Assembly (NCBI RefSeq): GCF_032302195.1
Contig: NZ_CP135275.1
Span: 4,464,001 to 4,528,000, forward strand
From: Paenibacillus sp. MMS20-IR301
Lineage (GTDB): Bacteria > Bacillota > Bacilli > Paenibacillales > Paenibacillaceae
Direction of reading: 5' to 3'
DNA length: 64,000 bases
Below the pieces are notes generated by a model, which was not told the origin of the DNA, did not search any database, and saw only the letters and a program-made list of their open reading frames with translations. Both the position numbers and the translations under genes were made by a program. Below are positions 24,272 through 31,978 of this stretch, in pieces (positions within the stretch are counted from its first letter, which is position 1; every line of letters starts with the position of its first letter).

Positions 24272-25267
24272 ATGGAACGCGAATTGGCACTGGAAATTGT
24301 ACGGGTCACAGAACTGGGAGCATTATCTGCAGCACGCTGGATCGGCCGGGGCGACAAGAATGCAGCAGATGACGCCGCCACAACAGCCATCCGGTCCATG
24401 TTTGATTCCGTCTCCATTGACGGGACCGTGGTGATCGGCGAAGGCGAAATGGACGAGGCGCCGATGCTCTACATCGGGGAACGCGTCGGCAACCGGAACG
24501 GCCCGTCCGTCGATGTTGCCGTAGACCCGCTGGAGGGAACCGAGGTCGTCGCCTGCGGGCTGCATAACGCCCAGGCCGTAATCGCCATCGCCGACCGGGG
24601 CAGCCTGCTCCATGCACCGGACATCTACATGGAGAAGCTCGCCTGCGGACCGGAGCTGGCCGGCCGGCTCAGCCTGGATGAGCCGGCGGAGGTGACGCTG
24701 CGCAAGGCCAGCATGATCACCGGCAAGGCGCTCTCCGAGCTGACGGTGATGGTGCTGGACCGCAAGCGGCATGAGGGGCTGATCCGCATCCTGCGCGGAG
24801 CGGGCGTGCGCATCAAGCTGCTGGGCCACGGCGATGTGGCCGGAGCGATTGCCGCAGCACTGCCTGACAGCGATGTGGATCTGTACATGGGCAGCGGCGG
24901 CGCCCCGGAAGGCGTACTCGCCGCCGCTGCCCTGCGCTGCCTGGGCGGTGAGCTGCAGGGCCGCCTGCTGCCGGAAGGCCCGTTCGAGCTGCAGCGCTGC
25001 CTGCAGATGGGCCTTAATGATCCATCGCGCATCCTGACAATGGAGGATATGGTCGGCAGCGGCGACGTCATCTTCGCCGCAACCGGCGTGACCTCCGGCG
25101 AGTTCCTCAGCGGCGTCCGCTTCATCGGCAAGGAGCGCGCCGAGACCCATTCGGTAATCATGCGGGCGCAGAGCCGCACAATCCGCTACATCCGCAGCAT
25201 TCATTTCCTCCCCGGCAAGGAGATCCCGGAGGTTGTCCCGGCCCGGCCGAATGCGGCCTGGATGTAG
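24272..25267 (+). CDS. glpX: Class II fructose-1,6-bisphosphatase GlpX
   Basis: The 331 aa protein matches GlpX from its start (MERELALEIVRVTELGAL). It has the metal/substrate motifs DDAATTAIR, GEGEMDEAPML and DVAVDPLEGT, and the later GSGGAPEGVLAAAAL. It hydrolyses fructose-1,6-bisphosphate in gluconeogenesis, using Mn or Mg. A GGAGGG site lies before the ATG, 47 nt after yqfL. Its position behind ccpN-yqfL suggests joint control of the pathway. A strong terminator at 25306-25347 closes the unit. Confidence 0.95.
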   Translation: MERELALEIVRVTELGALSAARWIGRGDKNAADDAATTAIRSMFDSVSIDGTVVIGEGEMDEAPMLYIGERVGNRNGPSVDVAVDPLEGTEVVACGLHNAQAVIAIADRGSLLHAPDIYMEKLACGPELAGRLSLDEPAEVTLRKASMITGKALSELTVMVLDRKRHEGLIRILRGAGVRIKLLGHGDVAGAIAAALPDSDVDLYMGSGGAPEGVLAAAALRCLGGELQGRLLPEGPFELQRCLQMGLNDPSRILTMEDMVGSGDVIFAATGVTSGEFLSGVRFIGKERAETHSVIMRAQSRTIRYIRSIHFLPGKEIPEVVPARPNAAWM

Positions 25268-25305
25268 GGGCTTCCGGCGGACGGGCTTTCGCCGGGGGGC
25301 ATGAT

Positions 25306-25347
25306 AAGAGCCTCCCCAAAGTCCGGCGGACTTCAGGGAGGCTCTTA
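25306..25347 (+). terminator. Intrinsic terminator after glpX
   Basis: AAGAGCCTCCC and GGGAGGCTCTT form a perfect 11-bp stem; a second short inner stem (GTCCG/CGGAC) lies in the loop. The T-run is weak. Confidence 0.75.
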
Positions 25348-25446
25348 CTGTTGCAGCGTTTACGCCGATCCGGCGAAAACTGCTTTTCACTTAGATTGGC
25401 TGTGAGCAGCAGCGGTATTCCAACTGTCACTCGCAGCTGGATAATC

Positions 25447-25645
25447 ATTAAGTGGATTTATGACACTTAAATCTCTACTTCATCTGCCGGAACCGGAATT
25501 AATTGGATTTACGGCACTTAATTCTGCCCGGAACGTCATTATTGATGTGCAAGGGCCAAATTAAGTGCAACCTCGCACTTATTTCTCCAGAACAGAAGAT
25601 TTTGCAGGTAACAGATGCCTTTTTTCCACTTAATTCACTTTTGAG
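25447..25645. repeat. Cluster of short palindromic intergenic repeats (TTAAGTG...CACTTAA type)
   Basis: The gap 25348-25821 has no convincing gene. It holds repeated units with TTAAGTG-like and CACTTAA ends: 25448-25470 (TTAAGTGGATTTATGACACTTAA-type unit, 23 nt), 25499-25521 (one arm altered), 25561-25582 and a partial CCACTTAATTCACTT near 25627-25641. Spacing of about 50-65 nt and inverted ends suggest a family of small imperfect palindromes different from the one at 17.5 and 35 kb. Confidence 0.7.
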
Positions 25646-25821
25646 CCACTGATACTCGAATGCGCTGCAGGTACTCAAGCTCACTCGATGTCCGGGCTCC
25701 CGGTACGCTGATTCCCGAACTCTGGTTCCCGGTTTCCTGTTACTTCGGCAAGTCCGGTCCCCAGTTACCCATTAACTCAGTACTCATGTTCCCTCACCCA
25801 CCCGCATCCGAGGAATCCACA

Positions 25822-26577
25822 CTAATCAGCCTGTCCCGCCGTCCGGTCTGTGCCCGTCGCTCCCGAGTACACATCACCCGTCATACCCGGCCGGCGGATA
25901 TCCTCCTGCGCCCGAGTCTCAGGAAGCTCATGGACCGGAGCCGAATTCATCGTATCCAGCCCCGTATCATCGCGGCCCTCCAGACCCGTGCCGTTGAATG
26001 CGGCGTCGGTGGTATCTTTTACCGAATCACGCGCTTCAAGTCCTGTATCCTCAGCACCTGCGGCGGTTACATCCTCCGCTATATAACGGTCGGCATTGGC
26101 AGAGTTATGGCTGCGGAACACTGCGTATACATCGTTCGCCCGCGTATCCTCGGCATCGACCATGACCAGAATCCGGCCCTCGTCCACGTAATCATCGTAC
26201 AGCTCGGCTTCATCCGCCGGAATGCCCAGCCCGATCAGACCGCCTACCAGTCCGCCCGTTCCGGCACCTACCGCGATGCCTGTCAATGTAGCAGCAATCG
26301 GCCCGGCGGCAATAATCGGCCCGATTCCCGGAATGGCCAGTGCGCCGATGCCTGCCAGCAGCCCGGTAACCCCGCCGAGAATCCCGCCCGTGGCAGCTCC
26401 TGAAGCCATGCCTTCCGGTGCTTTGCTGCCCGTTTCCTCACTGAGTGCCTCGGCATCCCGTCTATTTCTGGCAATCACTGAGATATCGTCCGTCAGGAAC
26501 CCGCGTGCCTTCAAGTCTTCAATCGCCCATGAAGCTTCATGCTCGGTTTGGAACACACCTACAATTTTTTTATTCAT
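25822..26577 (-). CDS. General stress protein 17M-like (YflT-domain) protein
   Basis: The 251 aa protein begins MNKKIVGVFQTEHEASWAI, the start of the YflT/GSP17M domain (residues 3-140). A central Gly/Ala-rich membrane-like stretch (about 60-120: TGGILGGVTGLLAGIGALAI...) includes glycine-zipper patterns. The C-terminal ~100 residues are polar, acidic and repetitive (TGLEARD, TGLEGRD, DTGLDTM), probably disordered. Family members are induced under general stress; molecular function is unknown. A GGAGGGAAT site lies before the ATG. I did not find a clear sigma-B promoter upstream. Confidence 0.8.
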   Translation of the reverse strand: MNKKIVGVFQTEHEASWAIEDLKARGFLTDDISVIARNRRDAEALSEETGSKAPEGMASGAATGGILGGVTGLLAGIGALAIPGIGPIIAAGPIAATLTGIAVGAGTGGLVGGLIGLGIPADEAELYDDYVDEGRILVMVDAEDTRANDVYAVFRSHNSANADRYIAEDVTAAGAEDTGLEARDSVKDTTDAAFNGTGLEGRDDTGLDTMNSAPVHELPETRAQEDIRRPGMTGDVYSGATGTDRTAGQAD

Positions 26578-26835
26578 GATGATTCCCTCCTGGTTGCTAA
26601 TTGGATGTATTGATTGTTACTTAACCAAACAGGCTCCGGTTAAACTGGTTTGCGGACACATTTTGCTCAAATCCTCCGGTTTGAAGTCAGCTTAAATCAC
26701 ATTAATTTCCCGGTTTCATGGCATTTATTAAGCCTTTGGGAACAATGGCCCGAACCCCATTACAGCCCCGCCAAAAGAGACTATACTCCTCATAAGCAAC
26801 GTAAGTTATTCATATGGAAATTAGGGGGAAGCGCG

Positions 26836-27147
26836 ATGAATATGCGTCTTAAGGTGCTGAAGAAGCATCTGCTCTTTTGCTGCAGCGAGCACTGCAATAA
26901 CCAGGATGTGGAAGATGTCATGCAGGAATTCAAGGAACAGATGGTCCAGCACGGCATCAACAAAACCGTCAAAATCAACAAAACCAGCTGTCTCGGGCTA
27001 TGCGGCAACGGACCTTTTGTAATCGTCTATCCCGACGGCATCTGGTATTACAATGTGACCACGGATGATGTGGCGCGTATCGTAGAGGAGCATCTGGTGA
27101 ACGGTGAGCCTGTAGAAGAGCTTGTTATGCTCAAAATGGAAGCCTGA
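26836..27147 (+). CDS. Thioredoxin-like [2Fe-2S] ferredoxin
   Basis: The ATG at 26836 has GGGGGAA upstream; upstream in-frame sequence to 26650 is non-coding. The 103 aa product has the Cys pattern of thioredoxin-like ferredoxins: FCCSEHC near residue 12 and SCLGLCGNGP near residue 53, ligating one [2Fe-2S] cluster, followed by VIVYPDGIWYYNV and a C-terminal helix. Such proteins act as small electron carriers. The redox partner is not evident from the neighbours, and a terminator follows at 27182-27230. Confidence 0.85.
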   Translation: MNMRLKVLKKHLLFCCSEHCNNQDVEDVMQEFKEQMVQHGINKTVKINKTSCLGLCGNGPFVIVYPDGIWYYNVTTDDVARIVEEHLVNGEPVEELVMLKMEA

Positions 27148-27181
27148 ACCGCCCGCAGCATCAGCAGGCATGTATGGACAA

Positions 27182-27230
27182 GCGGCAAAAAGTTCCCCGC
27201 CCTTCTCAGGGCGCCGGGACTTTTTGCCGT
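27182..27230 (+). terminator. Intrinsic terminator after the ferredoxin gene
   Basis: A long stem pairs GGCAAAAAGTTCCC-type sequence with GGGACTTTTTGCC across an inner GCCCT/AGGGC stem; T5 is inside the right arm. Confidence 0.75.
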
Positions 27231-27329
27231 TGATCGGCCTTGGCCGAACTGTTGTATAATGGGGAATATACATGTTATATGCTGCAGGTTCACATGAATA
27301 TCAACCTTATACAGGAAAGAGGCTGAAGG

Positions 27330-28175
27330 ATGGCCGTATTCAAATATAATTCCCACCGCCCGCACCGTACCAGCCCCGATCTGCATCTGCATTACTGGGG
27401 CCAGGAACACTGCGCACCCGGACATACCGTCGGTCCCGGCGTCCGCGATCTGTACAAAATCCACTTCATCCACGAAGGAACCGGCAAGATGACGGTCGGT
27501 GAAGTGAGCCATACGCTGGAGGCCGGACAAGCCTTCCTCATCTATCCGCATATCGTGACTCATTATGCTGCAGACCAGGAGAATCCGTGGACCTATTCCT
27601 GGATTGCTTTTACCGGAGAAGAAGCCGGATATCTGCTCGCGAGAACCTCCCTCTCCCCGGAGCAGCCTGTATTTCCGATGGACCATGAGCTGATGCCTGC
27701 CCTGTTCGACAGACTTACTGCCGCCGCCGGCACCGGGGATGTCCTGGATCTGCCGCTAAAGGGGATTCTTTATGAATTCTTCACCCTGCTGCTGCGCACC
27801 GTTCCGGCAACCGCCAGCGCGGTAATCCCGCGGCAAAAAAGTGTCTATGTCGAGCAATGCCTGCACTACCTGCATGCCCATTACTGTGAAAATGTCACGG
27901 TGGAGAGTATGTCCGCTTCCCTGAAGCTGGACCGCAAGTATCTGTCGACGCTGTTCAAGCGGACTATCGGGCTGCCGCCGCAGCAGTATCTGCTTAATTT
28001 CCGGATCTCAAAGGCCTGTGAGCTGCTAACTGAGACCAGCTGCACGATCGGCGAAATCGCCCATTCCGTCGGCTACCAGGACCCGCTGCTGTTCTCCCGC
28101 ATGTTCAAGAAGGTCAAGGGCTGCTCACCCAAGGATTACCGCATCCGCCATGCCGATAATGACATTGTTCTATAA
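27330..28175 (+). CDS. AraC-family transcriptional regulator
   Basis: This 281 aa protein has an N-terminal cupin-like sensor domain (residues 20-160, with LYKIHFIHEGTGKMTVGE and AFLIYPHIVTHY) and two C-terminal helix-turn-helix motifs (VTVESMSASLKLDRKYLSTLFKRTIGLPPQQYLLNFRI, then CTIGEIAHSVGYQDPLLFSRMFKKVKGCSPKDYR). The layout is that of sugar-responsive AraC regulators such as MsmR or YesN relatives. A TATAAT box lies at 27255-27260. It precedes two aldo/keto reductase genes in the same direction, but no direct link is proven. Confidence 0.9.
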   Translation: MAVFKYNSHRPHRTSPDLHLHYWGQEHCAPGHTVGPGVRDLYKIHFIHEGTGKMTVGEVSHTLEAGQAFLIYPHIVTHYAADQENPWTYSWIAFTGEEAGYLLARTSLSPEQPVFPMDHELMPALFDRLTAAAGTGDVLDLPLKGILYEFFTLLLRTVPATASAVIPRQKSVYVEQCLHYLHAHYCENVTVESMSASLKLDRKYLSTLFKRTIGLPPQQYLLNFRISKACELLTETSCTIGEIAHSVGYQDPLLFSRMFKKVKGCSPKDYRIRHADNDIVL

Positions 28176-28291
28176 AAATCATCCATGCTGACATACGAAT
28201 TGCCGCCTATCTCCGCTACAATAAGAGCATGGCCTGGCCGGAAATGCAAACGCTTTTCTCCGCTCGAGCGGACGAGCTGTTTCGGATAAGT

Positions 28292-28416
28292 TCCATGCTT
28301 CCGGTGCCAGTTTTGCGAAGTAATTCAGGGAAGACTATGCTATCAAAACTTAAGTCCATGCTTCCGATGCCAGTTTTGCGAAGTGAATTCAGGGAAGACT
28401 ATGCTATCAAAACTTT
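28292..28416 (+). repeat. Tandem duplication of about 62 bp before the aldo/keto reductase gene
   Basis: Two near-identical units, starting TCCATGCTTCC at 28292 and at 28355, differ by one substitution (GGTGCC/GATGCC) and one inserted base. They end right before the AGGAGG site of the next gene. An open frame from 28229 crosses both copies, but it has no ribosome binding site and I take it as non-coding leader. Confidence 0.85.
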
Positions 28417-28429
28417 TAGGAGGTCAACA

Positions 28430-29419
28430 ATGTATATCGCAAGTCCTGAACGCTATGACACAATGAAATATAACCGCACCGGCCGGAGCGGCCTGCTGCT
28501 CCCGGCGATCTCGCTTGGGCTATGGCATAACTTCGGCGGCAATGATGTCTTTGAGAACGGCCGGGCCATGGTCCGCCGCGCCTTTGATCTGGGAATTACC
28601 CACTTCGATCTTGCCAACAACTACGGCCCGCCTGCAGGCTCTGCGGAAGAAAGCTTCGGCCAGATTCTGAAGAAGGATCTCGCTCCTTACCGTGACGAGC
28701 TGATTATCTCCAGCAAAGCCGGATACTATATGTGGCCGGGGCCATATGGCGAATGGGGCTCTAAGAAGAACCTCGTCTCCAGTCTCGACCAGAGCCTGAA
28801 GCGGCTGGGGCTGGATTATGTCGATATCTATTACCATCACCGCCCGGACCCGAATACTCCGCTGGAGGAAACGATGTCCGCACTGGATCTGCTTGTGCGC
28901 CAGGGTAAAGCGCTGTATGTCGGTATCTCCAACTATAAACCTGAGCAGGCCCGTGAAGCTGCGCAGATTCTCCGCCGCCTCGGAACACCTTGCCTGATTC
29001 ACCAGCCGAACTACTCGATGCTGTCCCGCTGGATTGAAGACGGCCTGCAGGATGTGCTCGAAGAAGAAGGAATCGGCACCATCGCCTTTTCTCCGCTGCA
29101 AAAGGGCATCCTGACTGACCGTTACCTGAACGGCATTACCGCAGATTCCCGCGCAGCCGGACCAAGCGTGTTCCTCTCCGAGAAGGAGATCACGGCTGAG
29201 GTGCTTGCCAAGGTCAGCAAGCTGAACGATATCGCGGCGGCCCGCGGCCAGAAAATGTCGCAGCTCGCCCTCTCCTGGGTACTCCGCGGCGGCAAGGTTA
29301 CCTCTGCGCTGATCGGCGCGAGCAAGGTGAGCCAGATCGAGGATGCGGTAGCCTCCCTGAACGCACCGGAGCTGAGTGCGGCTGAGCTGGAGCAGATTGA
29401 GAATATTTTGCGCGGCTAA
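28430..29419 (+). CDS. Aldo/keto reductase, YghZ/Gpr type
   Basis: The ATG at 28430 (MYIASPERYDTMKYNRTGRSG) follows AGGAGG at a good distance; the product is 329 aa. It has the (beta/alpha)8 reductase signature: Asp in HFDLANNYGPPAGSAEE, catalytic Tyr in that motif, Lys in IISSKAGY, His in VDIYYHHRPDPNTP, and the NADPH-binding C-terminal segment (ALIGASKVSQIED). The N-terminal IASPERYDTMKYNRTGRSGL...LWHNFGG is typical of L-glyceraldehyde-3-phosphate reductases of the YghZ group, which detoxify small aldehydes. Confidence 0.92.
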   Translation: MYIASPERYDTMKYNRTGRSGLLLPAISLGLWHNFGGNDVFENGRAMVRRAFDLGITHFDLANNYGPPAGSAEESFGQILKKDLAPYRDELIISSKAGYYMWPGPYGEWGSKKNLVSSLDQSLKRLGLDYVDIYYHHRPDPNTPLEETMSALDLLVRQGKALYVGISNYKPEQAREAAQILRRLGTPCLIHQPNYSMLSRWIEDGLQDVLEEEGIGTIAFSPLQKGILTDRYLNGITADSRAAGPSVFLSEKEITAEVLAKVSKLNDIAAARGQKMSQLALSWVLRGGKVTSALIGASKVSQIEDAVASLNAPELSAAELEQIENILRG

Positions 29420-29427
29420 ACCCTGTA

Positions 29428-29481
29428 ACGGCAATTCTGCCCGCCTGCTGAGAGCAGCGGCGGCGCAGGATTGCCGTTTTT
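29428..29481 (+). terminator. Intrinsic terminator after the first aldo/keto reductase
   Basis: ACGGCAATTCTGC...GCCTGCTG pairs imperfectly with CAGCGGC...GCAGGATTGCCGT, followed by TTTTT. Confidence 0.85.
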
Positions 29482-29532
29482 GCATGCCCAAATGCTATAA
29501 TGGTCACAAAAACAGTAAGGAAAGGACGACCA

Positions 29533-30441
29533 ATGAACACTAACCGTCTGGGACAATCCGATCTATATGTGAGCGCCATGGGCCTCGGCTGCATGACTCT
29601 GGGCACCGATGCCGCACAAGCCACGGCCATTATTCATGAAGCCATCGAGCAAGGCATTAATTTCCTGGATACCGCAGATCTTTATGATGAAGGCCGTAAT
29701 GAGGAGCTAGTCGGCCAGGCGGTCCGCCGCCGCCGTGCGGATGTGATACTGGCCACCAAGGTGGGCAACCGCCGGATTCCCGGTAAAGAGGGCTGGAGCT
29801 GGGATGCTTCCAAAGCCTATATCCGCTCTGCGGTGAAAGAAAGCCTGCGCAGGCTGCAGACGGACTATATCGATCTGTATCAGCTGCATGGGGGAACACT
29901 GGAGGATAATATTGACGAGACGATTGAGGCGTTTGAGCAGCTGAAGCAGGAAGGGGTTATCCGTTACTACGGCCTCTCCTCCATCCGGCCGAATGTCATC
30001 CGCGAATATGTGCAGCGCTCGGGAATAGTCAGCGTCATGAGCCAGTACAGCATTCTTGACAGACGCCCGGAGGAAAGCGTGCTCCCGCTGCTGGCCCGGG
30101 AGGGCATCAGCCTGATTGCCCGGGGGCCGCTCGCCAGCGGCATTCTGACCGGAAACGGCCGCAGCAAGGCAGAGCGGACATACCTGGACTACACTGCTGC
30201 AGAGCTTACAGAGCTGCACGGGCAGCTGATGGCGCTGACTTCCGGCTCCCGTACCCTGACGCAGACCGCACTGCAATATCCGCTGGCGGATCCGGCCGTT
30301 GCCGCAGTTATTCCGGGTGCAAGCAGTCTAGCCCAGCTGCGGGAGAATATTGCCGCCGCCGCTGCAAGGCCGCTTTCCCCGGAGGAGCTTGAAGCAGTCC
30401 GGGCAGCCAGCAAGGCCGGCCGTTATACGCTGCATGTATAG
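29533..30441 (+). CDS. Aldo/keto reductase, YqkF/YdjG-like
   Basis: The ATG at 29533 (MNTNRLGQSDLYVSAMGLGCMTLG) is preceded by GGAAAGG. The 302 aa protein carries the reductase tetrad in NFLDTADLYDEGRNE (Asp, Tyr), ILATKVGNR (Lys) and YIDLYQLHGG (His), and the NADP-binding GASSLAQLRENI segment. It differs from the preceding paralogue in the loop regions, so the substrates are probably different. It has its own upstream TATAAT and is enclosed by terminators on both sides, indicating independent transcription. Confidence 0.9.
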   Translation: MNTNRLGQSDLYVSAMGLGCMTLGTDAAQATAIIHEAIEQGINFLDTADLYDEGRNEELVGQAVRRRRADVILATKVGNRRIPGKEGWSWDASKAYIRSAVKESLRRLQTDYIDLYQLHGGTLEDNIDETIEAFEQLKQEGVIRYYGLSSIRPNVIREYVQRSGIVSVMSQYSILDRRPEESVLPLLAREGISLIARGPLASGILTGNGRSKAERTYLDYTAAELTELHGQLMALTSGSRTLTQTALQYPLADPAVAAVIPGASSLAQLRENIAAAAARPLSPEELEAVRAASKAGRYTLHV

Positions 30442-30483
30442 CTCCTGGTTATCCCGGAGTCTAACCGCTTAACCTCAGAACAA

Positions 30484-30536
30484 AAGAAGCTGTCCGGAAA
30501 CTGTAGGTGCTACAGTCTTTGGACAGCTTCTTTTTC
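30484..30536 (+). terminator. Intrinsic terminator after the second aldo/keto reductase
   Basis: AAGAAGCTGTCC pairs with GGACAGCTTCTT around an inner CTGTAG/CTACAG stem, followed by TTT. Confidence 0.88.
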
Positions 30537-30596
30537 ATACATCCGGACGGATGGTTTACCGCTTCCACAGCCATTGCCGTTGGCATTATAGGCAGG

Positions 30597-30896
30597 CTAG
30601 GCGCGTTTTCTTTTTTTCAGCAGCCAAACAATGAACGAAGCGGCAAAGACCACCGCTGTAATGAGCCAAGTCAGCATGAAGGCCATTCCGAGTCCGATAT
30701 TCGCGTCGGTGGCGGTTCTCCTGCTTTCCACAATCAGCATCGCCGCCAGTGGAGCACCGCTTGCCACCAGCAGTACGGTCATACTGTACCGGGCAAAGGT
30801 TGTCCGTCTATGAATCGCCGCATATAAGCATAAATATGAAGCCGCCAGCAGTACGAAAGATAATAAAGCTTCCCACTCCAAGTCTAGTCTAGCCAT
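30597..30896 (-). CDS. Small membrane protein of unknown function
   Basis: The start at 30896 (MARLDLEWEALL) is chosen because AAGGAG lies 10 nt upstream. The 99 aa protein has three transmembrane helices (about residues 9-27, 36-54 and 67-90) and a basic C-terminus (LLKKRKRA). I do not recognise the family. Confidence 0.65.
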   Translation of the reverse strand: MARLDLEWEALLSFVLLAASYLCLYAAIHRRTTFARYSMTVLLVASGAPLAAMLIVESRRTATDANIGLGMAFMLTWLITAVVFAASFIVWLLKKRKRA

Positions 30897-30990
30897 CGTG
30901 TCATCACTCCTTATCATTAGGAACCGGGATTTGCGTTAAAGTATAGCGGTTGCGGCAAACAGATGCAAATATAGGCACCAGGCCGTCAGT

Positions 30991-31722
30991 TTATCCAAAG
31001 AACTGGGTAATGTACACCATCGCCAGCAGCCCGAATATAAACGAATACGTGGAGGGCCGTTCATATCCGTGCCCGTGGCTCTCCGGAATCAGCTCCTTGT
31101 AGACAATGAAGAGCATGGCCCCGGCTGCAAAAGCCAGTCCATAGCCTACCGCATTCTGCAGATAGCTCGCCGTGAAGTACCCGATGACCGCTGATACCAT
31201 CTCCATCAGGCCGGTCAGGGCGGCGACAATCAGCGCTTTTCGCCTAGTGGCATGGGCATTCATCAGGAAGACGGCGAGAATCAGGCCTTCGGGCATATTT
31301 TGCGCGCCGATTGCAATCGCCACCATCGGACCCAGACTTGCCTGCTCACTCGCATAGCTGAAGCCGGTGCTCAGCCCCTCGGGAATATTATGAATGAACA
31401 ACGCGATCATCACGAGCAGCGCCTTGGAATCCAGATTGCTGAAGCCGGGCTTGTTCTCCACATCGATATGCGGGATATGGCTCTCGATCAAATCAAGCAG
31501 AAGCACACCGGTAAGCAGCCCAAGCGTCATGGCGATAATCCCCGATTCTTTAATTGCCTGCGGCATCAGGCCGAAGGTGGTTGCGGATACCATGATTCCG
31601 GCGGTAAAGGCCACCAGCACGTCCTTCCACAGCTCTGACAGCCGTTTCACGAACAGGATGGGAATCACGCCAAGCACGGTAGCCATTGCAGATAAAAAGC
31701 TGCCTAGAAGCGCACTTGCCAA
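30991..31722 (-). CDS. ZIP-family metal transporter
   Basis: The 243 aa protein starts at TTG 31722, with AAAGGGG 8 nt upstream. It has about eight transmembrane helices and the paired metal-site motifs of ZIP transporters, HNIPEG (helix IV) and QNMPEG (helix V), plus a His-containing loop (ESHIPHIDVENK) between helices III and IV. It resembles GufA/ZupT-like importers of Zn, Mn or Fe. No metal-responsive operator was recognised upstream. Confidence 0.92.
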   Translation of the reverse strand: MASALLGSFLSAMATVLGVIPILFVKRLSELWKDVLVAFTAGIMVSATTFGLMPQAIKESGIIAMTLGLLTGVLLLDLIESHIPHIDVENKPGFSNLDSKALLVMIALFIHNIPEGLSTGFSYASEQASLGPMVAIAIGAQNMPEGLILAVFLMNAHATRRKALIVAALTGLMEMVSAVIGYFTASYLQNAVGYGLAFAAGAMLFIVYKELIPESHGHGYERPSTYSFIFGLLAMVYITQFFG

Positions 31723-31878
31723 GTCTTCAACCCCTTTGGTGGACAGGATCTATAGACCAGCATATGCCTGCGGCAGCCTTTTTTATAACCAGGACTTGAA
31801 TATTTGGCACTATCCCGCGATCCATACGCCATTGCGTGAACACGAAAAATAATTAAAACAATTCTCCTATTTATATAC

Positions 31879-31948
31879 AAAATACTACTATTTACACCAA
31901 AATAGATAATATTACATAGACTCTCTTAATTAATCATAGTAGTATTTT
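31879..31948 (+). repeat. Long-range 12-bp inverted repeat upstream of the SLH gene
   Basis: AAAATACTACTA (31879-31890) is the exact reverse complement of TAGTAGTATTTT (31937-31948), 46 nt apart, in an AT-rich leader just before the SLH protein gene. It could form a stem in a 5' untranslated region or bind a dimeric regulator at two sites. Confidence 0.65.
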
Positions 31949-31978
31949 ACATTCAGAAGAGGAATTTTTACATATTTA

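Noticed and set aside
24323..25390. 355-codon minus-strand frame opposite glpX
   Set aside because: It is a GC-rich antisense shadow of a well-recognised glpX gene; composition is Arg/Ala/His-rich with no domain.
25660..26403. 247-codon plus-strand frame
   Set aside because: It is mainly antisense to the general-stress-like gene on the minus strand and begins in intergenic repeat sequence.
28229..28429. N-terminal extension of the aldo/keto reductase
   Set aside because: The apparent repeats SMLPVPVLRS are the translated DNA tandem duplication; no ribosome binding site precedes 28229, while AGGAGG precedes 28430.
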